Source: Xanthostigma xanthostigma (lineage: Eukaryota > Arthropoda > Insecta > Raphidioptera > Raphidiidae). From it: a stretch of 64,000 nucleotides of DNA. A program made the translations under genes and the position numbers. Below are positions 42,095-53,100 of the stretch, piece by piece. Location: contig OY754472.1 in the NCBI GenBank assembly GCA_963575645.1, positions 5,270,001 through 5,334,000 of the forward strand. Direction: 5' to 3'. A model generated the notes under the pieces. It searched no databases. It had not been told where the DNA came from and saw nothing but the letters and a program-made list of their open reading frames with translations. Every line of letters begins with the position of its first letter. Within the stretch, counting starts at the first letter, position 1.

Positions 42095-45000
42095 ATGCCG
42101 GACTCGAAAGATATGCCACGAAGTGCTTTAATTGGTTCAATTGAAAATTATATGCCTGGAGAAGATTTCGATGCATACATGGAAAGACTACAACAATATT
42201 TTTTGATAAATTCTATTGAAGATAAATTAAAAGTACCACTTTTTATAACTTTAATGGGGGCGGAAACGTACAAAATTTTGAAGTCATTAACATTACCAGA
42301 CAAACCAAGCAAGAAGACATTTTCTGAAATTGAACAAGTGATGAGGAATCATTTTTCGCCGAAAAGAAATCTGATTGCAGAAAGATTTAAATTTTATAAA
42401 AGAAATCAAGTGATTGGAGAATCTATTAGTGATTATGTAATGCATTTAAAAGTCTTGGCACAACCGTGTGATTTCAAATCATTTTTATCAGAGGCGTTAC
42501 GAGATAAATTTGTGAGTGGATTAACTAATACGCACATTCAGTCTGCACTTTTAAATATTTCGGATTTGACATTCGACGAAGCATTAAGTAAAGCTCTGAG
42601 TCTTGAATTGGCGGAGGCTGAAGCAAGTAACCTAAAGGTTAAGCCTGAACCGCAGTTTGCAGTTAGTAATGAGAGAAGAACGATTACAAGAAACAACCAA
42701 AATCAGTCCTACAGAAGAAATAATAGTACAATTTCGCAGCGGGATAATGTACAGGATCGGAGCAGAGGGTATCGTCAACAACAACAAACGCAGAGACAGA
42801 TTATTTGCTATAAATGCCAAAAGCCTGGACACATAGCGAAAAACTGCTATAGTAATAGACGGCGACAGAATTGCAATAATATGCAAGGAAAGGAAGAAGA
42901 GGAACAGTCAGAAGAAACGGAGAATATTGATCATGTTGAAAATATATTTAGCTTAGTTGAACCGCAGTACATGAAGGTACAAGTAGAAGATCAAGAAATG
43001 GAGTTAGAAATCGACACAGGAGCTGGCATGACTATTATCAGTTTTGAAGATTACAAGAAGAATTTTTCGAATATACATTTGTCAGATTGCAGTAGCGTAC
43101 TTCAAGTAGTCACAGGACACAAGGTGAAGGTAGTAGGATCAATCATGGTCAACGTTTCACTCATAGTAGAGGATCCAACCGGAGGCATAAGGAGAGGTAA
43201 TTCGTATCGTTTAAAATTAGTTGTCATACAGACGGAGACTAAATTTGTACCGTTGATGGGTCGTTCATGGTTAGACGTTCTTATTCCATTTTGGAGAAAA
43301 AATTTTGTCGAGAAAACTAATCAGTCGGGAACTATTTGTAATTTTGAAATCCATGATAATGAAAATTTAGTATCTGAATTAAAATCTAAATTTCCCAGAG
43401 TTTTTCTGAATAATTTTAATGAACCGATTGAAAAATTTACAGTTACTATTCATACTAAACCTGAAATAAAGCCAATTTTCTTAAAAGCATATAGTGTACC
43501 CTTTCAGTTGAAGGATAAGGTCGGGGAAGAGATAGATAGATTATGTAAGGAACAAATTTTAGTACCAGTTGAGCGTAGCGATTATGCGAGCCCTATAGTT
43601 ATTGTCACTAAAAATAATAAAGATATCAGAATATGTGTTGATTGTAAGTCTACCATAAATAAATTTATCAAGACTGGATATTATGCCTTACCCAGAATTG
43701 ATGATATTCTCGCAAGTTTAGCAAATTGCAAAGTTTTTTGTACTCTAGACCTAACGGGAGCATATCAACAATTACAGGTGGCCGAAGAGTCTCAAAAATA
43801 TTTGACTATTAACACGTTTAAAGGTTTATTTCAATTTACTAGACTGTGTTATGGAATATCTTGCGCTCCTTTTCAGTTTCAAGCAGTAATGGATCAGATA
43901 TTGTTAGGATTAAAAAATGTTAATTGTTACTTAGATGATATCATTATAGGGGGTATCGATTTTAATGAGTGTAGAGAAAATTTATATCAAGTAATGGACC
44001 GGTTAAATAAATACAATGTTAAGATAAATTTAGCAAAATGTGCATTTTTTAAGAGTAGTGTTGTATACCTGGGGCATAAAATTTCAAATGGAAAGCTAAG
44101 TCCGAATGAAGCTAAAGTTGATGCTATTTGCAAAGCTCCAGTCCCACAAAATTTGAATCAATTGCAAGCTTATTTAGGATTATTGAATTATTATAGACAT
44201 TTTATTCCAAATTTGGCTATAGAATTGAAACCGTTATATAACTTGTTGTGTAAAGATGTTAAATTTCAATGGACAGATGAATGTCAAAAATTGTTTGATA
44301 AAAGTAAAACTTATTTGCTTAAAAATAACGTTTTAGAATTATATGATGCTAATAAACCAATAATTTTGTCGTGTGATGCAAGTCCGTATGGGGTTGCCGC
44401 AATCTTGTCACATTTGGTAAATGGGGTTGAACGTCCAGTATTGTTTGCCTCAAGTACACTAACACCCGCTGAAAAAAATTACTCGCAGCTTCACAAGGAA
44501 GCACTTGCAATAATATTCGGAATCAAAAAATTTTTTAAGTACATATATGGGCGTCGGTTTACTATATACAGTGATCATCAATCTTTAAAAGAAATTTTCA
44601 ATCCGAATAGAAATACACCACCAATCGCAGCAGCACGTCTTCAAAGATGGGCAGTGTTGTTATCAATGTTCGATTATGAAATTTGTTATAGGAAGGGCGT
44701 ACAAATGAAACATGCAGATGCGCTATCACGCCTACCTTTAAAAGAATTCACTAATATAGACGTAATTAAAATAAATTTATTTAATGATAATGGTGAAAAT
44801 CTTTTGAAAAAAAATGACATTATTTCTGAAACTGAAAAAGATCCGCTTTTACAAAAAATAATTAACTTTACTTTAAATGGCTGGCCTAAAAATCTAAATG
44901 AATCCTTGAAATATTATTTTTCTATAAAAAATCTATTGTCTGTGGATGATAAATGTTTATTTTATGGTAATAGGGTCGTAGTGCCTCAAAATTTGCAAAA

Positions 45001-46039
45001 TAAAGTTTTAAATTTACTGCATAGTGGTCACATAGGCATTTCTCGGATGAAAATGCTTTGTAGATCATATGCCTGGTGGAAAGGTGTCGATAAAAGTATT
45101 GAACAATTTATACAACAGTGTGTTGTTTGTCAGCAAACTTCAAATCATAAAAATAATATTGTACATTCTAAATGGCCTACAAGCAGTTTCCCTTATCAGA
45201 GAATTCATATTGATTTATTTTACTTTAATACTTTTTCGTTTCTTATTTTAAATGACACCTACAGTAAGTGGATTGACGTTTATTTAGTTAATTCTACCAC
45301 AGCTGAGGTAATTATTCAAAAATTAAAATATAGTTTTTCTGTTTTTGGTTTACCAAAAGAAATCGTTTCAGATAATGGACCACCGTTTAATTCAGAAAGA
45401 TTTTCTAATTTTTGCCGATTACATGACATAAAATTAACACATTCACCACCTTATTTCCCTCAAAGTAACGGTTCCGCTGAAAGGTCCGTTCAAACTGTCA
45501 AAAAATCATTTAAAAAATTTCTAATTGATAATAAATTCAAAAATTTGTCTATGCAAGATAAATTACATAATTTTTTGTTAAGTTATAGGAATACTCCTAC
45601 TACAGTTACGGGTAAAACACCTGCTGAATTAATTTTTTGTTACAAACCGAAAATATTGCTCGATTTATTTAATGAAAAAAATCAAAAAATTAAAAATTTC
45701 ACAAATCAAAGAAACAAAGTTATCAAAAATTTTAAAAGAGGAAGAAATTGTAATTTTATTTTTTCAAAAGGGGAAAAGGTATTTTATAAAAATAGTTTCA
45801 AAGAATATATTAAATGGTTTCCTGCTTATATTGTTGGAGTACTCAGTCCTTTAGTTTACAAAATTAAAGTTAACAATACATTTAAAATTGCTCACAAAAA
45901 TCAGTTAAGAAAATCTTATTTGTCTGATGATTTTCATGGTTATTTTCCATTAGAAAAAAATCAAATTGATTTGGGAAGTGATACCGAACCAAGGTATCCG
46001 CCTAGATTAAGAAAACCTCCAGAGAGGCTTATGTATTAA
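42095..46039 (+). CDS. Gag-Pol polyprotein of the Ty3/Gypsy element
   Basis: A single frame of about 1,314 codons from MPDSKDMPRSAL. The order is Gag with one CCHC knuckle (CYKCQKPGHIAKNC, about 42807-42848), aspartic protease (DTGAG, about 43013), reverse transcriptase with YLDD (about 43928), RNase H (SCDASPYG, about 44370), then integrase with an HHCC zinc region (about 45018-45130) and a DDE core. Gag and Pol are fused in one frame rather than split. The ATG at 42095 is the first in frame after the primer-binding region. Confidence 0.93.
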   Translation: MPDSKDMPRSALIGSIENYMPGEDFDAYMERLQQYFLINSIEDKLKVPLFITLMGAETYKILKSLTLPDKPSKKTFSEIEQVMRNHFSPKRNLIAERFKFYKRNQVIGESISDYVMHLKVLAQPCDFKSFLSEALRDKFVSGLTNTHIQSALLNISDLTFDEALSKALSLELAEAEASNLKVKPEPQFAVSNERRTITRNNQNQSYRRNNSTISQRDNVQDRSRGYRQQQQTQRQIICYKCQKPGHIAKNCYSNRRRQNCNNMQGKEEEEQSEETENIDHVENIFSLVEPQYMKVQVEDQEMELEIDTGAGMTIISFEDYKKNFSNIHLSDCSSVLQVVTGHKVKVVGSIMVNVSLIVEDPTGGIRRGNSYRLKLVVIQTETKFVPLMGRSWLDVLIPFWRKNFVEKTNQSGTICNFEIHDNENLVSELKSKFPRVFLNNFNEPIEKFTVTIHTKPEIKPIFLKAYSVPFQLKDKVGEEIDRLCKEQILVPVERSDYASPIVIVTKNNKDIRICVDCKSTINKFIKTGYYALPRIDDILASLANCKVFCTLDLTGAYQQLQVAEESQKYLTINTFKGLFQFTRLCYGISCAPFQFQAVMDQILLGLKNVNCYLDDIIIGGIDFNECRENLYQVMDRLNKYNVKINLAKCAFFKSSVVYLGHKISNGKLSPNEAKVDAICKAPVPQNLNQLQAYLGLLNYYRHFIPNLAIELKPLYNLLCKDVKFQWTDECQKLFDKSKTYLLKNNVLELYDANKPIILSCDASPYGVAAILSHLVNGVERPVLFASSTLTPAEKNYSQLHKEALAIIFGIKKFFKYIYGRRFTIYSDHQSLKEIFNPNRNTPPIAAARLQRWAVLLSMFDYEICYRKGVQMKHADALSRLPLKEFTNIDVIKINLFNDNGENLLKKNDIISETEKDPLLQKIINFTLNGWPKNLNESLKYYFSIKNLLSVDDKCLFYGNRVVVPQNLQNKVLNLLHSGHIGISRMKMLCRSYAWWKGVDKSIEQFIQQCVVCQQTSNHKNNIVHSKWPTSSFPYQRIHIDLFYFNTFSFLILNDTYSKWIDVYLVNSTTAEVIIQKLKYSFSVFGLPKEIVSDNGPPFNSERFSNFCRLHDIKLTHSPPYFPQSNGSAERSVQTVKKSFKKFLIDNKFKNLSMQDKLHNFLLSYRNTPTTVTGKTPAELIFCYKPKILLDLFNEKNQKIKNFTNQRNKVIKNFKRGRNCNFIFSKGEKVFYKNSFKEYIKWFPAYIVGVLSPLVYKIKVNNTFKIAHKNQLRKSYLSDDFHGYFPLEKNQIDLGSDTEPRYPPRLRKPPERLMY

Positions 46040-46156
46040 TTTTGAAATATGATTATTTTTGATTTAGATATTATAATTTTGTAAAAGGTTTTTTTTGTAT
46101 ATAATGTATTATATTGTTTGGATATTGTATATTTCTTTATTTAAAAAGGGAGAAAT

Positions 46157-46308
46157 TGTTATAACTTATTATAGAATTGACCTTAGTTGCAATTGTTATA
46201 TAACCATTCTGTAAAAAGAATATTTTTTTGATTTTAATAAATTATTATTACTAACTGAGAATTGAAGTAGTAAAGTTGTTTGAATAAAATACCCTCAAAA
46301 ATATTACA
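46157..46308 (+). repeat. 3' LTR of the Ty3/Gypsy element
   Basis: 152 bp, same sequence as the 5' LTR, followed by the GTTAT target duplication. Confidence 0.93.
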
Positions 46309-46390
46309 GTTATTTCAATGCAACATAAAGTTGTGATTTTCTTCTGCCTAATCATTTTCATGTGTTAGACTGTTTTATCAAAGTAAAAAT

Positions 46391-46481
46391 GCTTGGGTTA
46401 TATCAAAGACAGAAAATAGTTTGCTGTCATGGTTTGCGTACTTGGATCAGAATGTGGTGGGTTCGAATCCCACATCCGAGC
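46391..46481 (+). mobile_element. tRNA-like unit (SINE head or tRNA pseudogene)
   Basis: A perfect T arm (GTGGG-TTCGAAT-CCCAC) and a seven-pair acceptor helix with wobbles (GCTTGGG with TCCGAGC) enclose 91 nt. The D and anticodon arms do not fold well. It was probably once a tRNA and is not a credible working gene. Confidence 0.5.
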
Positions 46482-46512
46482 TTACGGACGTTTCGTAATA
46501 TCATATTAATTT

Positions 46513-46855
46513 TAGTGTCCGACAGAAACTAGTTTTTACGGCCGAAATCGAAACCGAATTTCATGTTTTCGTGGGAAAAATAAACATTTTCATAATCAGG
46601 CTTTACTTTCTTTAATTTTTAAATCAATTACATATTAATCATTCAGATGATATTTTAACTAATCATTAACTTATCATATCATATTATTACCCACGTTATT
46701 TCAAAAAGCATAAATAACACAACATGTCTGATTTCAGCGCGAAACCTCCCGAATGTATTTTCTGTTTCGGCCGAATAGCAGCCGAAACCGAAACTAAGCC
46801 GAAACCAGTTTTTTTGCCGAAATTAGGCCGAAACCGAAAGTCCGGTCGGGCACTA
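46513..46855. mobile_element. hAT-type MITE with 8-bp target duplication
   Basis: Ends TAGTGTCCGAC and GTCGGGCACTA are flanked by ATTAATTT on both sides. The 343-bp interior is dotted with GCCGAAACCGAAA motifs near both ends. An 8-bp duplication is the hAT hallmark. No transposase. Confidence 0.8.
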
Positions 46856-46859
46856 ATTA

Positions 46860-46935
46860 ATTTGATCTAATTTGTTACTTAGACGCCAATGACCTTAGTT
46901 GTCGAGTGTCTATAATCCATACAAATAAATAAAAT
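46860..46935 (+). repeat. LINE tail fragment (GACCTTAG type)
   Basis: AGACGCCAATGACCTTAGTTG then GAGTGTCTATAAT matches 57925-57960 (GACGCTGATGACCTTAGCTG). This is a retroelement 3' fragment frequent in insect genomes. Confidence 0.55.
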
Positions 46936-48135
46936 TGAAGTGTCTGTTTGTAATGTCAAAATAACAGCTTTTTACTAAATGCATATGAAAGTATATACAA
47001 AAAAACATTTTTTAAAATTTCTGTCTGTCTATTTGTTCCGGCTAATCTCCGATTTTGACAAAACTTTCATTGGCAGATAGCTGCTGTAATAAGAAGTAAC
47101 TTAGTTTACTTTAATTTTAGAAAAAGAATTAGGGTTCCGCGCAAAAAAATCAAAACCGATGCCGACGAAGTCGCTGGTAACAGCTAGTGTACAATAAAAA
47201 TGTGTTAATTAGAGGACTATCTCACCAACATAACTGACCTTTTTTTTCACTTATTACCATGTACGTGTTTTTATTCAACTCATGCGCGTTATTCATGTTT
47301 TATCATGCCTAAAAACCGAACCCTAAATAGCCATTTACCGACTGGTGACAATTACTTCTCATAACTCAATGAAGATTCTTACTAGCTCGGCCATTGTGGA
47401 GTAATGAAAATAAACGTAACTATTTTCTGAGTCGTAACGAAATAGTAGGTAACAACAACTCCGTTGTTACCCATTGAGGCTAAAATTGAGAGGCCGAATG
47501 TTTTCGACATGGAGTTTATTCATAACCGGCTAACCTCAAACCAAAACATTGAATCGTGCTGTTTGGTGCTGTTAGTATTGACAGTTTTTTTTATAAAGAA
47601 ATAAATAGATATTTACAACATCTCATTATAATTAAAACATGAATAACGCGCAATTGTTGAATAAAATTATGGGCGCAACTTGTAGGCTAAGTCATGACAC
47701 GCCATGAATGACTTAGACTACTAGTTACGCCAATAACTATTATTTGCTCTTTTATCGTTGAACAAACATAATTGCTACGATATTTCTCTGAAGATATTAT
47801 TTATTATGTTTATTTTCTCTTGGACTTGAGTAATAAGTACGATCGCGTAAAGTAGCACATTTCACGTGGGTTGAGGAGATGTTTGTATTTATCTTAAAGC
47901 GTTCTTCAGACGGTTTTCCAACTTCGCAATCCTTGCCTTAAGAGAGAACACAATTCTACAAGCCTTACAGTAAGATAAAGAGAGACTTTTCTAATCTAGC
48001 GGAATAGACTTTTTATTGCATTCACGTTGACATTGAAATGGTAAAATGATACCGCAAACAATATTGGAGTTATACCGGGTCCTTTTTAACACGCTTGTAT
48101 CAGCTTGACTTGCATGTTGTATGTATGTAAAAAAA
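46936..48135. other. No gene seen
   Basis: AT-rich intergenic sequence without a supported exon. Confidence 0.4.
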
Positions 48136-48819
48136 TTGGTTGTCTATAAAGTCGGTTTACGGACGATAGTTTTACGTGATAACGTATTCCGTAATACATA
48201 ACCTAAACCTCCCAAAATTTGGTTTCAATCCGCTTATCCTTGGTGTCGGAATGATAAGAAATGTCAAAAGTGACGTTTGCAACTTACAAAGTATTATGTT
48301 CTAACAATAATTAGTTATTCCAATAGTTAACTTAGAACTAGAAGGCTTTGCATTTGACAAAATACTAATGTCAAAAAATTGAATTAAACATTAGAAATGC
48401 AGCCGTTTTCATGTTAAGACAAGACATACGTTCTCTTCTAATTTCCATGTACGGCAAACAAAGACGACCGACCGCGTCGCGCCATGCATTAGACAACATT
48501 GCATTTAAACAGCTATTTTTCTATATAAATTTGTATAAAATATTTTTCTATATAAATTTGTATAAAAAAACTGTTTAGGCAAATTCTGTTATACGAAATC
48601 TATGTAAAATGTTCCCCTCTTTCGTTTAAGACTGGTTCAAACCGATCTGATTTAAATTGAGCGAGAAATTAGCAAAAAGTACGCACAGGGTCAGGCGGAA
48701 CGTTACGCGTTATGCGTTACGCGTTACGAACGTTACGTTACACTTTTTCGTACATGCAGCCGGTGTTTTATCAATTTATAATATTGGTGATTCATCAATT
48801 TATAAGACGTTATCAAGTC
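48136..48819 (+). mobile_element. Repeat family X, copy 3, with nested family Y
   Basis: Starts TTGGTTGTCTATAAAGTCGG, ends TTATAAGACGTTATCAAGTC, and lies between A runs. Most of its interior (about 48205-48665) is family Y in reverse orientation relative to 23151-23610. The GGGTCAGGCGGAACGTTAC block and a rearranged CGTTACG array follow. Confidence 0.7.
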
Positions 48820-48892
48820 AAAAATCTTTCAGCTCGTTTTTCACCCTCTTCCAAGTGTCTGATTGACGTGAAATTTTGCAGCCGTACGCAGT

Positions 48893-49250
48893 TTTGACAA
48901 CAATACAATATTCTGATATTTATTATTTAATAATATTTATATAAAAAGTTGAAAAAACAGAAATAAAACACATGTGGTGGGAGTGACGGTATCTATGGTG
49001 GGAGAGCGTGTCTCCAATCGTTCAAGACTTAAGAAATGTATAAATGTATAAATGACTAAAAATTGATAGTTTGCAGTCATATGTATTTTTGACAACAATA
49101 CAATATTCTGATATTTTGGATACAATAATATTTAAAAAACAAGTTAAAAAATGAAATAAAAGTGCTGGGATAGACGGTGTTTATGGTGGGAGAACGTGTC
49201 TCCAGCCGTTTAAAACTTGAGATAATATATATAAAGTGACCAAAAATTTG
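48893..49250 (+). repeat. Tandem duplication of about 190 bp
   Basis: Two units share CAACAATACAATATTCTGAT and ATGGTGGGAGARCGTGTCTC in the same order. Confidence 0.7.
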
Positions 49251-49379
49251 AAATTGTAATTTTCTAATCGGAATAAAATAAGTTTTGACTTTTTGGTTGT
49301 TTTTTATTAATGACTAATAAAAGCTTTTTAAAAAAAAATTTGTTTCGTTAATTTGTTTTCAAGTTTTTAGTGTGCTTTA

Positions 49380-49505
49380 TTAAAAGTGCGATTTGCATTC
49401 GGACGAAAGCCGGACCGGTCAGTTAGTTATTAAAATATTGTATTGTCATCGGAACTACATACGTATGCAAAATTTCAGCTCAATCTGTTAATGGGAAGCG
49501 GTCAA
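49380..49505 (-). repeat. Interspersed repeat, reverse copy of 60300-60490
   Basis: GCGATTTGCATTCGGACGAA and AATATTGTATTGTCATCGG are the reverse of the blocks at 60360-60485. Family unknown. Confidence 0.6.
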
Positions 49506-49629
49506 ATTTAACTTTCAAGATTCGATTACACACAGACTCGGGGACAGCTGAAACTAAATAAAAGCTTGTAAAAATAAATGGTGTTGTTAATTACTCATTT
49601 TACGATGTAGAAAAGTTATTCGTCGATCA

Positions 49630-50012
49630 AGTGACAATGTCACGACCGTATACGAAATACATTCGTGACGCCTACGCCGTGACCTATTACACTTCGACAT
49701 CGCAACGAGTTACGCCGAACGATCACGAACTTATTCCGTATAAAACAAGACGCAGGTTCCCAGACCTACGGAATAGGTAGAATACACAAGTCGCTACGCT
49801 TCGCAAGCTACGTGTAGTACGATCGTAGGTACTTATTGCAGCGCTCGTACTGACATACTAGAGAACTAAAATGAACCATTCACAACGGTAATAATATATA
49901 GTACAGTGTGAGACAGACAAGCACGTTATTATTGTAACATTTATATACGGTTGTGTGACATATTGTCGTAACAAAGAGTCGTTTGTTGTTTTGTACAAAT
50001 TATATATTAAAA
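49630..50012 (+). promoter_or_regulatory. Candidate promoter and 5' UTR of the ITG-like gene
   Basis: A GC-richer, apparently unique segment directly upstream of the start codon. TATAAAA at 49739-49745 could be a TATA box, with transcription starting about 25-30 bp downstream near CCCAGACC. A second AT-rich TATATAG lies near 49892. Assignment rests on position and composition. Confidence 0.35.
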
Positions 50013-50195
50013 ATGGCGCTAGTAAATAAAAATAGCAGTTGCAGTTTGTTAGTTGGGGTAGCTTTGTTGTGCATATGTGGTGTTCCAAAAGGGGCAGACG
50101 CTTGGGGTGGCCTCTTCAATCGGTTTTCGCCCGAAATGCTTGCGAACATGGGTTACGGCGCTAACGGGGCCGGATACGCTCAGCCCTTCTTACAG
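50013..50195 (+). CDS. ITG-like exon 1: signal peptide and WGGLFNRFSPEML
   Basis: 61 codons from ATG to QPFLQ, then the donor GTAAGT in phase 0. The frame extends 30 bp further upstream without another ATG, so 50013 is the start. Confidence 0.85.
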
Positions 50196-53100
50196 GTAAG
50201 TGTTCAAATATTTTAAAATGGATGTCAGGTTATATTTCTTAAAATAGCAAAATAAAAACGGCACGTTTACTGACTATGAAATTTCGTAGTGCCGGGAAAA
50301 ATATGGAATTTTTTAACATAACCAGCCATAGTCAGTGCAATAATAAATACTAGTGGTCGCCCAGTGGTCAAAATTCGATCGTAATTAATTAAATTTACAT
50401 GTTTGAACGCTATAGCGGCTCTTTTGTTTTTATGTAGATTACTCCTGAATCGATTTTACCCGTGTTAATTCGTACACATCGTGATGAAACATATATTGTG
50501 CACTTCCCATCATTAAAGCAAAGAGAAAGATGTATGTTTCATTGCAATGTGTGCCAATTAACACACTCAAATCGTTACTACACTCTTTTTTTCCGTCCCG
50601 TATTTATATATAAATTAGCGGTCCCGCCCGGTTTCACCCGGGTGCAAAAGAACGAATGGGGGGAGGGACATGAGTACGCACGTTCATCTTAGTTTACCGA
50701 GATGAATGTTGCGCCGAAATCTCAAGAGCCACTGGTTCGAATTGCAATTTGTTTTTTTATTGGATAGTTCATTTATCGAGGAAGGTTATAGGTTATATAA
50801 TATCACGCTACGACCAATAGGCGTGGAGCATCAATGAAAAATGTTGCAAAATATAACTCAAAATTTGTCCGTCCGGCAAAAACTTTTGAACGGTAACTCC
50901 GATCATCATTCATTTCGGTAAACTAAGATGAACGTGCGTACTAATGTCCACCCCCCCATTTGTTCTTTTACACCCGGTTGAAACCTGGGGGACCATAAGG
51001 CGCACCCAACATTTGAGTCCATTTTTCTATGTAAAAAGGTGAGTCTTATAGTCCGAAAAATACGGTAATCAACTTTAAATCAGTTCTAACATACATACTA
51101 TAATAAGTATTATTGTCAAAATTACTTTTCCTTAGCTACACCGGAAAATTGAAGGTTATTATTAATTCTGAAAAAAATAATCTGATGATTACATTCAGAG
51201 AAAACAATTTTTTTTTAAATTGTTTATAATTTACTCAATTTAAAAGCGTTTTATTTATTTAAAGTAAGCAAATTTTAGTTCTTACAGTACATTATTGCAT
51301 ACATACATAGATACATACAAACGATTTTATATAATAGTATAAATAATTATTTTCCATTTAAAGTCCGTAATAATTATTTTAAATAATTATGAATAACGGG
51401 AATGCGGACACATAGGTATAATTCTTTTCTTTTTATTGCTTACGTTTCATCAAAAATATTGACTTTGTCAAAGCTCTGTAAAAATGGATATTACGAAATT
51501 ATTAATTACAAAACAAATTTAAATAAAGATTATAAAAAATATACATTACCAAAAAACAATTTTTTATATTAGAAAATAAAGTTTAATAATAAAAAATGTT
51601 TTTTCTTAAGTGGAAAATAAATTATAATTTTTATGTTAAACTTTATTTTCTAATATAAAAAATTGTTTTTTGGTAATGTATATTTTTTATAATTTTTATT
51701 TAAATTTGTTTTGTAATTAATAATTTCGTAATCCATTTTTACAGAGCTTTGACAAAGTCAATATTTTTGATGAAACGTAAGCAATAAAAAGAAAATAATT
51801 ATACCTATGTGTCCGCATTCCCGTTATTTATACCTAATTATTTAAAGTATAAATAATATATAAGAACGTCATTTAGGCCATTAAAATGAAGATGATTTGA
51901 CTGTAAGCATTTCCACAAAATCGCAAAAGGGTGCAAATTTGAGAGTACGTTTATACAAGTATAATACACAAAATTGCATCTTCGTGTGATGACTGGAACT
52001 TGTTAAAAAACGTTAAAAAAGAGTTAAAAAAACTGTATTTCGTCAGTTTTTTGCTAGTACTTATCTTGTCATGCAATATTGTAACCATGGAAAATTTCTT
52101 CTAATTTTCGAATTAGTGGAAACTGAGTTCTTCATTTTACTGGTCTATATTACCTATATTCTATCAACTTCCTGGCAAATCAATGTATAAAAGCCATTTA
52201 TGATTTACTAGCCGCTACCCGCGGCTCCGCACGCGATTGAGTTGCAACAGTGTTTTGTACAACAGTAGTGAAGCCGTATTACAATTTTGTCTCGCGGGTT
52301 GCGTCCCGTTCGGTAACATCAGTAGTGGAACCTTCGGCTCCACCGTAATACAATATTATTTGTTGATTATTTATTGTACGCCTGCCATTTTTAGTCTCGT
52401 CCAGAATTGGTCTACATTTGACATTTTTTTTAATTTATACAGATCAAACATTTAATCCCCTTAGGAGATGAATTTTCAAAAATCCTTTCTCAATGCTCAC
52501 ATACGTTATAAAAAAATGCATGCTTCTAGACCAGGGGTGGCAAACCTTTCTACAGCTACGTGCCATTTTTTTCAAAAACGTTTAACGTAGCCATGGCGTG
52601 TCAACAAGCAACCAAAGAAATTTAAAATGAAACATTGATAAAAATGATAATTTTGATAATACATTGGGCGCTATGAAACTTTTTCGTATTTATTATTTGG
52701 TGATAGGCAGTTGTTTTCGACATCTAGCATATTTTTAATTATTTCGATTTTGCACCTTAATCAATGCCGCGCCAACCTGTGGCACGCGTGCCATAGGCTT
52801 GCCACCTCTGTTCTAGACCTACCGATTCATGCTGTGCGTTGGCTGTCAGTCATACAGTTATTAAAGTAGACAGCGATTTGCACGTTCATACGAGTGTTAA
52901 TGCCACCACAAACAACAAGGAAGAAAATAAAGCAGTGAGCAAAATTCTATTTGAAAAATCGCGATGAATTTAGTCATATGAAGTTAATAAAATCGCTAGA
53001 TAGCGAAGATCATATTTTGAATAACACTCCCGAAGAATTTCTAGAGCGTTGTTACGCGCTTCTCTGTTACAATATAACTTATCTGATAGATAAATCTTTA

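Larger units (their letters stand above)
41914..46308 (+). mobile_element. Ty3/Gypsy LTR retrotransposon, looks whole and young
   Basis: 4.4-kb element with 152-bp LTRs that look identical, TG...CA ends, and a 5-bp target duplication GTTAT on both sides. Behind the left LTR is a primer-binding region (TGGCGACGAGG), and before the right LTR a purine tract (AAAAAGGGAGAAA). One long Gag-Pol frame runs through. The protein order and the K02A2.6-like Gag/RT style suggest the Mag-like branch of Ty3/Gypsy. No envelope gene is seen. Identical LTRs imply a recent insertion. Confidence 0.93.
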
